Assembly (NCBI GenBank): GCA_017640505.1
Contig: JAEPQO010000001.1
Coordinates: forward strand, 1,752,625 to 1,816,624
Direction of reading: 5' to 3'
DNA: 64,000 nt
Source of the DNA: Rhodospirillales bacterium
GTDB lineage: Bacteria > Pseudomonadota > Alphaproteobacteria > Rhodospirillales > Casp-alpha2
The stretch's first letter is position 1. Each line of letters opens with the position of its first letter. Below are positions 1 through 9,200 of the stretch, in pieces. The notes beneath the pieces are model-generated. The model ran no database searches and had not been told where the DNA came from. It was given only the letters and a program-made list of their open reading frames with translations. Position numbers and translations under genes: made by a program.

Positions 1-822
1 GTGGTCGAGGGTGACACGGTGATCGACGTGCATGCCTCAGATGCGGCGCTGCCGGCAACCATGACCGCGCTGCTGGCGGGCGGTGACGATGCGCTTGCCA
101 AGGTGAAAGACGCGGTCGCGGACGCCCCGGAGGGGGCGCGTCACGCGCTCGCTGGCGTGAAGCCCGCGCTGCCGATCGAACGGCCCGGCAAGTTCGTCTG
201 CGTCGGTCTGAATTATGCCGCGCACGCCAGGGAAGGCGGTCACGACATCCCGGAATATCCGTCGCTGTTTCCGCGCTGGGCGACGTCGCTGGTCGCAGCA
301 AACCAGCCGGTGGTCCGCCCGAACGTGTCCGACAAGTTCGATTACGAGGTGGAACTGACCATCGTCATCGGCAAGGGCGGACGCGCGATTGCCGAGGAAG
401 ACGCGCTCGATCACGTGTTCGGCTATACCATCTTCAACGACGTCTCAGTACGCGATTACCAGCGCAAGACCAAGCAGTGGACGCAGGGCAAGAACTTCGA
501 CGGCACCGGCCCGCTGGGTCCCTTGGTGGTCACGCCCGAGGATCTGCCGCCGGGCGCGTCGGGGCTTCGCATCACGAGCCGGGTCAACGGCGAGACGCGC
601 CAGGATTCCAATACCGCCGACATGATTTTCCCGACGGCGAAAATCATCGCCATCCTGTCCGAGTTCATGACGCTGGAACCCGGCGACGTGATCGCGACCG
701 GCACGCCGTCGGGCGTCGCCCACGCCATGACGCCGCCCGGCTGGATGAAACCCGGCGACACCGTCGAGGCCGAGATCGAGGGCATCGGTATTCTCAGCAA
801 TCCGGTCGTGCAGGAGGGGTAG
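1..822 (+). CDS. Fumarylacetoacetate hydrolase (FAH) family protein, 5' truncated by window edge
   Basis: The FAH superfamily comprises metal-dependent C-C hydrolases or decarboxylases of aromatic and keto-acid catabolism. The visible 273 residues carry the whole catalytic fold: the N-terminal FVCVGLNY strand, the metal-binding acidic motif DYEVEL (residues 114-119, E116 and E118), a downstream FND segment and the C-terminal GDVIATGTPSGV loop. The reading frame is open to base 1 and begins with VEGDTVIDV, which in relatives lies about 15-20 residues inside the protein. The GTG at base 1 is therefore probably not the true start. The substrate cannot be read from the sequence; acylpyruvate or ureidoglycolate-type hydrolases are alternatives within the family. 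Confidence 0.88.
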   Translation: MVEGDTVIDVHASDAALPATMTALLAGGDDALAKVKDAVADAPEGARHALAGVKPALPIERPGKFVCVGLNYAAHAREGGHDIPEYPSLFPRWATSLVAANQPVVRPNVSDKFDYEVELTIVIGKGGRAIAEEDALDHVFGYTIFNDVSVRDYQRKTKQWTQGKNFDGTGPLGPLVVTPEDLPPGASGLRITSRVNGETRQDSNTADMIFPTAKIIAILSEFMTLEPGDVIATGTPSGVAHAMTPPGWMKPGDTVEAEIEGIGILSNPVVQEG

Positions 823-837
823 GCGCCGCCGCCGCGG

Positions 838-2094
838 CTACTTCCCGACGATCAGGCCGTCGGCGAGGGATTGCCGCGCGGCGCGGAGGGCCGGCACCAG
901 TCCGGCCAGGGCGCCGCCGATGATCGCGCCCGCCACCAGTAGCCATTCCGTTGGCGTTGGCGCGATCCGCGACAGAAACAGTCCGTACGTCGCCCCGATC
1001 CAGTCGGCGAGCAGGGCATAGATCACCGTGACGGCGGCAAGGCCGAGCCCGGCGCCGGCTGCGGAAAGCGCGGATGCCTCGATCACCAGCAGCAATGCGA
1101 TATGGCGGGGCCCGGCGCCGACGGCACGCAAAATCGCCATCTCGCGGCGGCGTTCGTTCAGACCCGCCAGCAGCATGGTCATCATGCCGAGGAACGCACT
1201 GACAAGGACGCAGACGGAGACCGCCCGGAGCGCCGTTTCCGCGACCGAGACGGTCGACCATAGTTCGTGCATCGCAACGCCCGGCAGGATCGCCATCAGC
1301 GCTTCGCCCCGGTAATTGTTGATGTCCCGCTGCAACGAGAATATCGACGTTTTCGACTTCAGACCGACCATGTAGGCCGTGATCGAGCGCGGCTTCAGCT
1401 CGAGCGTGCGTAACCCATCCGCGTCCAGTTCACGCCCCGCCGCGCGCTTGGCCGGACCGAAATCGATGTGGATCGCTTCAAGCGCGGCAAGACTGACGTG
1501 GATCGTGCGGTCGACCGGTGTGCCGGTCCGGGCGAGGATGCCCGACACCGCGAACGGCAGATTGTCGTGCTTGTTGATGCCGCCGCCGAGACCGTGTTCG
1601 ATCACGAGATCGCTGCCGACGGTGTAGCCGAGCGCGTCGGCGACTTCGGCGCCGACGACGACGTCGAACAGGTCGTCGAACGGTTTGCCGTCCGCCATGC
1701 CCAGGCGGCGGCCATCGGCATATCGGTAGTGTTCGAAATAGGATGACGTGGTGCCGAGGACGCGGTAGCCCCGGTGCGAGTCGCCGAGCGCCAACGGGAT
1801 CGTCCACGCGACGCGCCGGTCGGCGGCAAAGTCGGCATGGCTTTTCCAGCTGATGTTGCTGGTCGCATTGCCGATGCGGAAGACGCTGTAAAGCAGGAGC
1901 TGAACCGACCCCGTGCGCGCGCCGACGATCAGGTCGGTGCCTGAAACGGTGTTGGCGAAGCTGGACCGGGCATCGTGGCGCAGCCGGTCGACGCCGAGCA
2001 CCAGCAGGACGCTGACGGCGATCGAAAAGATGGTCAGGATGACCGTCCACCGGCGGCTCAGAAGACTGCGGATCGAGAGGGTGCCGAGGTTCAT
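838..2094 (-). CDS. ABC transporter permease, FtsX/MacB type
   Basis: This 418-residue membrane protein has one N-terminal transmembrane helix (about residues 15-35), a large periplasmic domain to about residue 270, and three further helices in the C-terminal third. That is the FtsX/MacB-type permease layout. Its start codon overlaps the stop of the ATPase gene by four bases (ATGA), so the two are translationally coupled and form one transporter. With the upstream DUF2796 and DUF3299 proteins this resembles the zinc-regulated Zrg-type uptake cassettes known from Vibrio and relatives. Metal transport is an inference from that context; FtsX-type permeases more usually act as mechanotransmitters or lipoprotein movers. 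Confidence 0.85.
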   Translation of the reverse strand: MNLGTLSIRSLLSRRWTVILTIFSIAVSVLLVLGVDRLRHDARSSFANTVSGTDLIVGARTGSVQLLLYSVFRIGNATSNISWKSHADFAADRRVAWTIPLALGDSHRGYRVLGTTSSYFEHYRYADGRRLGMADGKPFDDLFDVVVGAEVADALGYTVGSDLVIEHGLGGGINKHDNLPFAVSGILARTGTPVDRTIHVSLAALEAIHIDFGPAKRAAGRELDADGLRTLELKPRSITAYMVGLKSKTSIFSLQRDINNYRGEALMAILPGVAMHELWSTVSVAETALRAVSVCVLVSAFLGMMTMLLAGLNERRREMAILRAVGAGPRHIALLLVIEASALSAAGAGLGLAAVTVIYALLADWIGATYGLFLSRIAPTPTEWLLVAGAIIGGALAGLVPALRAARQSLADGLIVGK

Positions 2095-2798
2095 GAGATC
2101 GGCTCCCCGGAGAGCGCCCGGGCGTTCAGGCTGGTCATGTCGATCCGGTGATCGAAGAAAGGGAACAATGCTTCGTCGTGACTGACCACGATCAACGTTG
2201 CGCCGCAGTCGCGGCAGGCGTTGGACACAAGATCGATGAACGATTGCCGGTTGGCGGCATCAAGAGCGGAGGTCGGTTCGTCGGCGATGACCAGTCCCGG
2301 ATTGCCGATCAGCGCCCGCGCCGCGGCAACGCGCTGCTGTTGGCCGATACTGAGTGCGTCGACGCGCCGGGACCCGAACGTGTCCGGTGCCAGGCCAAGG
2401 GATGTAAGCAGGCGATGCGCCTGTTCCGTGATGCCTCCCGCACCGGCGGCACGGTCCCGCCGCGCCGCGGAGAACGTGCACGCCAGCATGACGTTCTCGG
2501 TAACGCTCAGATACGGGATCAGGTTGAACATCTGGAAAATGACGCCGATGTGGTCGGCGCGGAAGGCATCGCGTGCAGCGGCGCTTAGAGTGCGCATATC
2601 CGTATTCAGGATTTCGACGTTGCCGCTATTCGGCAGGGTAATGCCGCTTAGGATATTGAGCAGCGACGTCTTGCCGCTGCCGCTCGGTCCCGTGATAAGG
2701 ACCTGCGCGCCGTCGGCGATCTCCAGTTCGGGAATGTCCAGCACGGCCGGGCCGCCGGGCGACCAGCGGAATGCAAGGTTGTCGATCCGGACGGCCAC
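2091..2798 (-). CDS. ABC transporter ATP-binding protein
   Basis: All nucleotide-binding motifs are present: Walker A GPSGSGKTS, a Q-loop in IFQMFNL, the signature LSIGQQQR, Walker B LVIADEP followed by the D-loop SALD, and an H-loop in VVSHD. It belongs to the LolD/MacB-like class that partners FtsX-type permeases. The frame stays open to 2861, but that would overlap the DUF2796 gene by 52 bases. The GTG at 2798, twelve bases after the DUF2796 stop and just before the first conserved strand (VRIDNLAF), is preferred, giving about 235 residues. No good ribosome binding site is visible, consistent with coupling to the upstream gene. Confidence 0.85.
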   Translation of the reverse strand: MAVRIDNLAFRWSPGGPAVLDIPELEIADGAQVLITGPSGSGKTSLLNILSGITLPNSGNVEILNTDMRTLSAAARDAFRADHIGVIFQMFNLIPYLSVTENVMLACTFSAARRDRAAGAGGITEQAHRLLTSLGLAPDTFGSRRVDALSIGQQQRVAAARALIGNPGLVIADEPTSALDAANRQSFIDLVSNACRDCGATLIVVSHDEALFPFFDHRIDMTSLNARALSGEPIS

Positions 2799-2809
2799 GT
2801 GGACGGCGC

Positions 2810-3394
2810 TCAGAAGGCCAGAAGGAAGCGGTTGTCCGACGGCGTCAGTTCCTTGGCCCATTGGCCCTTGGCGGTGACGGCCTGCACGTCGACTTCCTCG
2901 AGGCTCGGGAACAGCACGAAAAGCTTGACCTCGATGTCCTTGAGGGCGTCCGGCGTGGCGCAGGTGAACTCGTAGATCGCGCCGAAGTCGCCATGGCCGG
3001 CTTCATGCTCGGCCTCGTGTCTGTTTTCGTTGGCATGACCGTGCGCTTCCGTTTCCTCGACGAGGCTGCTCTCGGCGTGCGCTTCGACGACCGCGCAGCC
3101 CGCGGCGGCGGGCAGGACGAAGACGTTGGCGGCATTTTCCAGCTTTTCGAGCGCTTCATGGACGGCTTGGGCATCCTTGTCGCTCTCCGCCTTGTGTTCG
3201 AAGCCGACGACATCGGCGCCGGGCAACGTCAGTTCCATGATCACGTCATTGCCTTCGACGACGACGTTCAGCGCGCCCGCGCCGTGCACATGGGCGCCTG
3301 GGGCATTGGGCTCGCCGCTGGCCGACGCCGCGCCGGCGATACCGATGGCGGCGGCCGCCACCAGCCCGGTAAAGAATTTCGATTTACTGTTCAT
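2810..3394 (-). CDS. DUF2796 / ZrgA-like periplasmic protein, probable zinc binding
   Basis: This is a 194-residue secreted protein with a signal peptide (about residues 1-26, ending ASASG). The mature start carries AHVHGAG, typical of DUF2796/ZrgA. A His/Glu-rich tract (about residues 115-137, including HGHAN and HEAEHEAGHG) can chelate divalent metal and usually sits between two beta domains in this family. ZrgA of Vibrio cholerae is a zinc-regulated periplasmic component of a zinc uptake system, and the gene order with an ATPase, permease and DUF3299 protein supports the same role here. The gene overlaps the DUF3299 gene by 11 bases. No clear Zur box was recognised upstream of the operon. 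Confidence 0.85.
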   Translation of the reverse strand: MNSKSKFFTGLVAAAAIGIAGAASASGEPNAPGAHVHGAGALNVVVEGNDVIMELTLPGADVVGFEHKAESDKDAQAVHEALEKLENAANVFVLPAAAGCAVVEAHAESSLVEETEAHGHANENRHEAEHEAGHGDFGAIYEFTCATPDALKDIEVKLFVLFPSLEEVDVQAVTAKGQWAKELTPSDNRFLLAF

Positions 3395-4067
3395 AGGGCG
3401 CGATCCTCATACCTTTCATGGTGTATCCGGTCTCGATCTCGGCGCTGCCGTCGACGAGGCTGAGTTCCTCGGTGGCCGGTTTCGCCGACAGTTCGCCCGT
3501 GATCCAGACGGGCGCATATATGTCTTCGACCTTGTACGGGGTGTCCAGGTGCACGACCACCAGCTGGTTGGGCGGCGGCGGCGGGCTGTGAATACAGGCG
3601 CCGACATAGGGCACCAGCAGGAACTTGTTGACGGCCTTGCCGGTAAATTCGAGCGGCAGGGCATAGCCCGGCATGCGCACCAGCTTGCCGTCGAGGCTGG
3701 CGACGATCTCGCGACCCTGCGCCGCGACCGCTTTGCGAAACGCCTTGTCCTCTGTCAGAAGCGCATCGATGTCGAGGCCCTTTGCCGTCAGTTTCGCCGT
3801 CAGTTCATCGGCGTACTCGGCATTGGCATCGGTCTTGTCGATGTAACCGAGTTTGATCTGCTGTCGAATGTCGGCGATGAGCCCGAGCTCGATCTTGTCG
3901 TCGATATCGAGCTTGTCGAACGGATCCGGGATCGGTGCGCTCCATGGCACCAGGTCGTCCCAGGTGATCTCGCGCGGCGTCTCCGCCAGGGCGGGCACGG
4001 CCGCACACAGCGGGGCCGCCGCGAGCAAAAGGCAGAACGCCACGAACTTATGCGCTTGTGTCTTCAT
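3384..4067 (-). CDS. DUF3299 domain secreted protein
   Basis: The ATG at 4067 gives 227 residues with a clean signal peptide (MKTQAHKF then a hydrophobic stretch ending at ALAE). The frame extends to 4310, but the extra 81 residues lack signal-peptide or domain character and run antisense to the neighbouring gene. The C-terminal half has the family hallmark VGACIHSPPPPPNQ followed by LVVV, plus a Leu/Phe-rich segment. DUF3299 proteins are periplasmic or lipoproteins of unknown function that repeatedly neighbour DUF2796 and FtsX-type ABC genes. This is the first gene of the putative metal cassette, and its promoter must lie within 4068-4181, shared with the divergent gene. Confidence 0.83.
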   Translation of the reverse strand: MKTQAHKFVAFCLLLAAAPLCAAVPALAETPREITWDDLVPWSAPIPDPFDKLDIDDKIELGLIADIRQQIKLGYIDKTDANAEYADELTAKLTAKGLDIDALLTEDKAFRKAVAAQGREIVASLDGKLVRMPGYALPLEFTGKAVNKFLLVPYVGACIHSPPPPPNQLVVVHLDTPYKVEDIYAPVWITGELSAKPATEELSLVDGSAEIETGYTMKGMRIAPYEQ

Positions 4068-4181
4068 CGAATGCGGTCCACTGCTTTGTGTTCTCGGTAT
4101 TCCGGCGCCGGGACGCAAAATAGCATATGGTGCACCAAACGTACCACGGCAACGATCAACATTCAGTGAAAGTCCCCGCGC

Positions 4182-4970
4182 ATGCTGCTCGAAGCCATCC
4201 AGTACCTGACGACGCCGTGTCCTTGGGCCTATCGCCGCATGGGCTACCTTAAGGAGCTGATCGCGACCGAGGCCCGGTGGCGGCGTTGCCGGGCGGCATG
4301 GCAGCCGCATCTGGACCGCTCAAGGGCCGTCATCGCCAAGGCCGCCGACGCCACGGCCGGCGCGGACAAGGCCGTGATTATCGGCGCCGGCATGCTTGCC
4401 GACGTGCCGCTCGGCATGCTGGCGAAGAAATTCCGCAAGGTTGAGCTGGTCGACGTCTGTTTCTCGAAGCGGACGCGGCGGATCGTCTGGCCGCAACCGC
4501 ACATCGACCTCAGGACCTGTGACGTGACCGGCGTCGCCGATGCCCTGGCCAGGGGAGAGTTGCCGGTTCCCGGCGAGGGAGGGGGGCTGTCGCTGGCGGA
4601 TGCGGATCTGGTCGTCTCCGCCAATGTGCTGTCGCAACTGCCGCTGGTGCCGCTCGCTTACCTGAGGAAAACGCAGCCGCATCTGGATGATGCCAGCCTC
4701 GATACGTTGGCCGAGGGCATGATCCGACACCATCTGGCGTTGCTGGAAACCTGCCCGGGCACGGTCTGTCTGGTGACCGAGGTCGAGCGCCAGCGTCGCG
4801 ACGGCGACCGCCTGATCGAGAGCGAAGACCCGCTCAGGGGCGTCATGCCGGACCGCCCGGGTGACGAATGGGTGTGGGATATCGCGCCCCGCTACGAGGT
4901 CTCGCCAGACTATGAAATCCGCAATCGGGTCCGTGGCCTCATGTGGCAGGGAAGTGAACCCGGGGTCTGA
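4182..4970 (+). CDS. Hypothetical protein with methyltransferase-like Rossmann segment
   Basis: This 262-residue soluble protein has no assigned family that I recognise. It contains KAVIIGAGMLADVPLGMLA (about residues 63-81), which looks like the glycine-rich SAM-binding motif I of class I methyltransferases. It is followed by KVELVDV with an acidic residue at the end of the second strand, and by ADLVVSANVLSQLPLVPL, which resembles motif IV. Substrate and pathway are unknown. It is transcribed away from the metal cassette and stands 48 bases before the YqaA gene, with which it may be co-transcribed. A function linked to metal uptake is possible but unsupported. Confidence 0.7.
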   Translation: MLLEAIQYLTTPCPWAYRRMGYLKELIATEARWRRCRAAWQPHLDRSRAVIAKAADATAGADKAVIIGAGMLADVPLGMLAKKFRKVELVDVCFSKRTRRIVWPQPHIDLRTCDVTGVADALARGELPVPGEGGGLSLADADLVVSANVLSQLPLVPLAYLRKTQPHLDDASLDTLAEGMIRHHLALLETCPGTVCLVTEVERQRRDGDRLIESEDPLRGVMPDRPGDEWVWDIAPRYEVSPDYEIRNRVRGLMWQGSEPGV

Positions 4971-5018
4971 GTTGCCGTTCGGGCTGGCCATGATCGGCAA
5001 GCATCCCTACGTTGAGGT

Positions 5019-5456
5019 ATGCTCGATCTTGGCGTTTACGGCGGTCTGTTCGGTGTTGCGTTCCTGGCCGCGACGATCCTGCCGGCGCAGTCGGAAATTG
5101 GGCTGGTCGCGCTGATCCTCAACGACGAACATTCCATCCCGATCCTGATTGCCGTCGCCAGCGCCGGCAACACGCTGGGCGCGGTGGTCAACTGGGCCAT
5201 CGGGCGCGGCGTCGAACGCTTTCACGACAAAAAGTGGTTCCCGGCGTCGCCCAAACAGCTCGACCGCGCGACCGGGTGGTATCACAAGTACGGGCGGTGG
5301 AGCCTTTTGCTGAGCTGGGCGCCGTTCGTCGGCGATCCGCTGACGCTCGCCGCCGGGGTGCTGCGCGAGCCGTTGCTGTCGTTTTTCCTGCTGGTGGCGT
5401 TCGCCAAGACGGCGCGTTACATCGTCACCGCGGCCATCACGTTGCACTGGGTGTGA
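5019..5456 (+). CDS. YqaA-family small membrane protein (DedA/SNARE-associated superfamily)
   Basis: This 145-residue polytopic inner-membrane protein matches YqaA-type members of the DedA/VTT superfamily. It has an N-terminal hydrophobic stretch with PAQSEIGL, a GNTLGAVVNWAIGR motif near residue 50, and a C-terminal re-entrant and helix region around LSWAPFVGDPLTLAAG. DedA proteins are implicated in undecaprenyl phosphate or phospholipid flipping; the role of YqaA members is not established. Start is ATG 5019, with TGAGG just upstream. The gene is followed immediately by an extragenic repeat that separates it from the convergent soxG. Confidence 0.82.
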   Translation: MLDLGVYGGLFGVAFLAATILPAQSEIGLVALILNDEHSIPILIAVASAGNTLGAVVNWAIGRGVERFHDKKWFPASPKQLDRATGWYHKYGRWSLLLSWAPFVGDPLTLAAGVLREPLLSFFLLVAFAKTARYIVTAAITLHWV

Positions 5457-5463
5457 GTGCTTA

Positions 5464-5572
5464 CCCCCTCACCTAACCTCTCCCCCTGGAAGGGGGAGAG
5501 GGATCAGTGCGGAAATTGTTGCGGCAGGGTCCCTCTCCCCAAGCTTGCTGGGGGAGAGGACAGGTGAGGGGG
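5464..5572. repeat. Extragenic inverted repeat family A, copy 1
   Basis: The outer arms CCCCCTCACCT and AGGTGAGGGGG enclose two inner hairpins built on CTCTCCCCC / GGGGGAGAG. The element lies between the convergent YqaA and soxG genes and abuts the soxG stop codon. It probably folds in either orientation and may act as a bidirectional mRNA end. Confidence 0.85.
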
Positions 5573-6205
5573 TCACCCCACCTTCAGACCGTATTCCTGC
5601 GACGCGTCTTCGAGCCAGGTCCAGAGATAGGTCGCGAAGCTGCGGAGCGGGTAGAGCTCGTAGGTCGGATCGCCGTTCCGGGCCGCCGCCGTCTGCGTCA
5701 TCATGACGGCGACCTTGGAGACGATCGTCTGCGCCGACTGGCCGGGGCCGAACACCGATGGGTGCAGGTCGAGCGAGCAACCCTTCTGCAGCACCTCGCG
5801 GGCGCGCGGGCCCGAGATCTCGATGCAGGTGCGGGCCTGCGTCGAGTCGGTGACGGCGGCGTGCAGGCCGTCCGTCTTGAGGTTTTTCCAGAGCGCCTTC
5901 ATGGCCCGGTCCGCGCCCTGCGGCGACGTGATCACCAGCCACTCGTCGGGGCCCAGCCACATGATGCGGGTCGTGTTGGCCTTGCCGGCGACGGTGTTGG
6001 CATCGACCGGCGGCGAGAGCTTGACGGCTTTCTGCACCGCGTCGACGAACGCGCTGTCGGCGGCGTCGCCGCGGATGTTGATGAGACCCCGGTAGGGGAT
6101 TTCCTTCATCACCACGCCGGTGCCGGAAATATCCGCTTCCTCGTGCGCGCGGGCATCGAGGTGCAGATGCGCGAGCGGGCTTCTCAGGCGATAGGTATCA
6201 ACCAT
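5573..6205 (-). CDS. soxG: Sarcosine oxidase gamma subunit
   Basis: SoxG is the smallest fold-bearing subunit of heterotetrameric sarcosine oxidase, which oxidatively demethylates sarcosine to glycine, passing the methyl group to tetrahydrofolate or releasing formaldehyde with hydrogen peroxide. The 210-residue protein begins MVDTYRLRSPLAHLHL, a typical SoxG start, and shows the GCV_T-like core (MWLGPDEWLVI, SGPRAREVLQKGCSLDLHP). ATG 6205 is chosen rather than the open extension to 6283, because it gives an 8-base overlap with soxA and the conserved N-terminus. It is the last gene of the operon. Confidence 0.93.
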   Translation of the reverse strand: MVDTYRLRSPLAHLHLDARAHEEADISGTGVVMKEIPYRGLINIRGDAADSAFVDAVQKAVKLSPPVDANTVAGKANTTRIMWLGPDEWLVITSPQGADRAMKALWKNLKTDGLHAAVTDSTQARTCIEISGPRAREVLQKGCSLDLHPSVFGPGQSAQTIVSKVAVMMTQTAAARNGDPTYELYPLRSFATYLWTWLEDASQEYGLKVG

Positions 6206-9200
6206 TGAGGCGGCTCCCTTCCGGATCGTAGAAAACGGGCTCGACGATTTCGCAGGCCACCGTTTTGTCGCCCGTCGGTACATAGACCGTGTCGCCCTTG
6301 CGGCCCCTGCCGTTCTTGACCAGTGCCAGCGCGATGGAATGGCCGAGCGCGGCGGACCAATAGCTCGACGTCACGTGGCCGATCATATCCATCGGCGGCT
6401 GCGGCCGCGTTTCGGCAACGATCTGGCCGCCTTCGGGCAGCACTTCTTCCGGGTCCGCGGTGCGCAGCCCGACGAGGTGCTTGCGGTCGGGACGCGCGGT
6501 GTCCTCGCGCGACAGCGAACGTTTGCCGATGAAGTCGGGCTTCTTTGATGACACGATCCAGTCCATGCCGAGATCGATCGGCGTGATGGTGCCGTCGGTT
6601 TCCTGGCCGACGATGATGAAGCCCTTCTCGGCGCGCAGCACGTGCATCGTTTCCGTGCCGAACGGCGTGATGCCGTACTTCTCGCCGGCGTTCATGACGT
6701 CGGTCCAGAGCGAAAGGCCGCACGATGCCGGCACGTTGATCTCATACGAAAGCTCGCCGGTGAAGCTGATCCGGTACACCCGCGCCGGAATGCCGCCGAC
6801 GGTGCCGTCCTGCCACGACATGAACGGGAACGCGTCGTTATCCAGATCGATGTCCGTGGTGAATTCGGACAGAAGATCGCGCGCATTCGGCCCCGCGAGT
6901 TGCAGCGTCGCGAACTGTTCGGTGACGGAGGTGAGGTAGACCTTGAGGTCGGGCCATTCGGTCTGCAGCCATTCCTCGAGCCACGCCATGACGCGCGGCG
7001 CGCCGCCGGACGTGGTGGTCATCAGGTAGTGGTTCTCACCGAGGCACGACGTCACGCCGTCATCCATGACCATCCCGTCCTCGCCCAGCATCAGGCCATA
7101 ACGGCACCTGCCGGGTGCCAGCTTGAGCCATGCGTTGGTATAGACGCGGTTGAGGAACTCGGCCGCGTCCGGGCCCTGAATGTCGATCTTGCCGAGCGTC
7201 GTCGCGTCGAGCATGCCGACGGCGTTCCGGACCGCGAGGCATTCGCGGCTGACCGCGTCCTGCATGCTTTCGCCATCGGCCGGGTAATACCACGGACGCC
7301 GCCACTGACCGACGTCTTCCCACAGGCAACCCGCCTGTTCATGCCAGTCGTGCATCGGCGTGCGGCGGATCGGATCGAAGAATTCGCCGACCGCGCGGCC
7401 CGCCAGCGCGCCCATGGTGACGGGCGAATAGGGCGGGCGGAACGTGGTCGTGCCTGTTTGCGGAATGGTCTGGCCGAGCGCCGCGGAGAGGATCGCATGC
7501 CCCGGGATGTTGCCGGTTTTGCCCTGGTCGGTGGCCATGCCGAGCGTGGTGTAGCGCTTGGCGTGCTCGACCGAGCGGTAGCCCTCGCGCGCCGCCAGTT
7601 GCACGTCGGCGACGGTGACGTCGTTCTGCTGATCGAGATAGTGCTTGCCGCGCTGTCCCGCCGGTTTCGTTGTCGGGATGTACCAGATCGTGCGCCAGGG
7701 CGTCTCGTCGACGTCGGAATTTGCCGTCGGCACGGCCGGACGCTTCTTGGCCGTCATGCCGAGGTGCGACGCCGCGTCGATGCCGGCGAAGTCGCCTTCG
7801 TTGAGCGCCTGGGCGAGCGAAAAGCTGCCGTTGGCGGCGCCGCAGCAGGCTTCGGCCTGAAGCGTGTCGCCGGGGACGAACACGCCGTCCTCGTCGCGCC
7901 AGGTGTTCTTGCCCGCCGAATGGCTGTGCAGGTGCACGACGGGGTTCCAGCCGCCGCTTGAGCCGACGGTGTCGCAGGAAATGGTGCGCGACGTGCCGGT
8001 AACGCCGTCGGCTTCGTCATTGAGCTTCATAACCTCGATGCCGCGCACCCGCTTGGTGCCGAGCACGCCGGTGATCGCCGAATTGTCGATGACCTCGATG
8101 CCGGCTTCGATGGCCTGCGTGACCAGTTCGCCGGACGGGTCCTTGCGCACGTCGACGACCGCGGCGACGACACAGCCCGCGGCCTTGAGATCGAGCGCCG
8201 AGCGGTAGGCATCGTCATTGTTGGTGAAGATCACGTGACGCTTGCCGGGGCTGACGCCGTAGCGGTTCACGTAGGCCCGGAGCGCGCCCGCCAGCATGCA
8301 GCCGGGGCGGTCGTTGTCGCTATAGATCAGCGGCCGTTCGATGGCGCCGGTCGCCAGGATCACGCGCTTGGCGCGGACGCGCCAGACCCGCTGTCGGGTG
8401 CGGTCGTCCTGACCGAAGGCGACGTTCTCGGACCGGTTCTGGATGAGCCCCAGGAAGTTGTGATCGTAATAGCCGAACGCGGTCGTGTGCTTGAGGATCG
8501 TGACGTCCGGGTTGGCCATCAGTTCGCTTTCGACGTCGGCGACCCAGTCCATGGCCGGTTTGCCGTCGATCTCGAAGCGCTCGTTCAAGAGCTGGCCGCC
8601 CAGTTCCGTCTGTTCATCGACGAGCATCACGCGCGCCCCGGTGGCCGCCGCCGCACGCGCCGCGGCCAGCCCCGACGGGCCCGCGCCGACGACGACGACG
8701 TCGGCATGTGCATTCATCTTGTCGTAGGTATCCACGTCCGGCACCTCGGGCGATTTGCCGAGGCCCGCGGCGCGGCGGATAAAGTGCTCGTACACCTTCC
8801 AGCCCGACACCGGCCACATGAAGGTCTTGTAGTAGAACCCGGCCGGCAGGATGCGGTGGAACAGGCTGTTGACCGCCATCACATCGTAGGTCGGCGACGG
8901 CCAGCAGTTGACGCTCGACGCATCGAGTCCGTCGTAAAGCGGCACGCGCGTCGCCAGCATGTTGGAGATCGTGCTGGCCCCGCGCTCAAGCTGCACCAGC
9001 GCGTTGGGTTCTTCGGTGCCCGCCGTCACGATGCCGCGCGGGCGGTGGTACTTGAAGCTGCGGCCGACCAGCATGACGCCGTTGGCCAAGAGCGCCGATG
9101 CGAGCGTGTCGCCCCGATAGCCGCTCATCAGCTTGCCGTTGAAATAGAAATCGATCTGCTGCGAGCGGTCGATGCGCCCGCCGTCGTGAAGGCGATGGGT

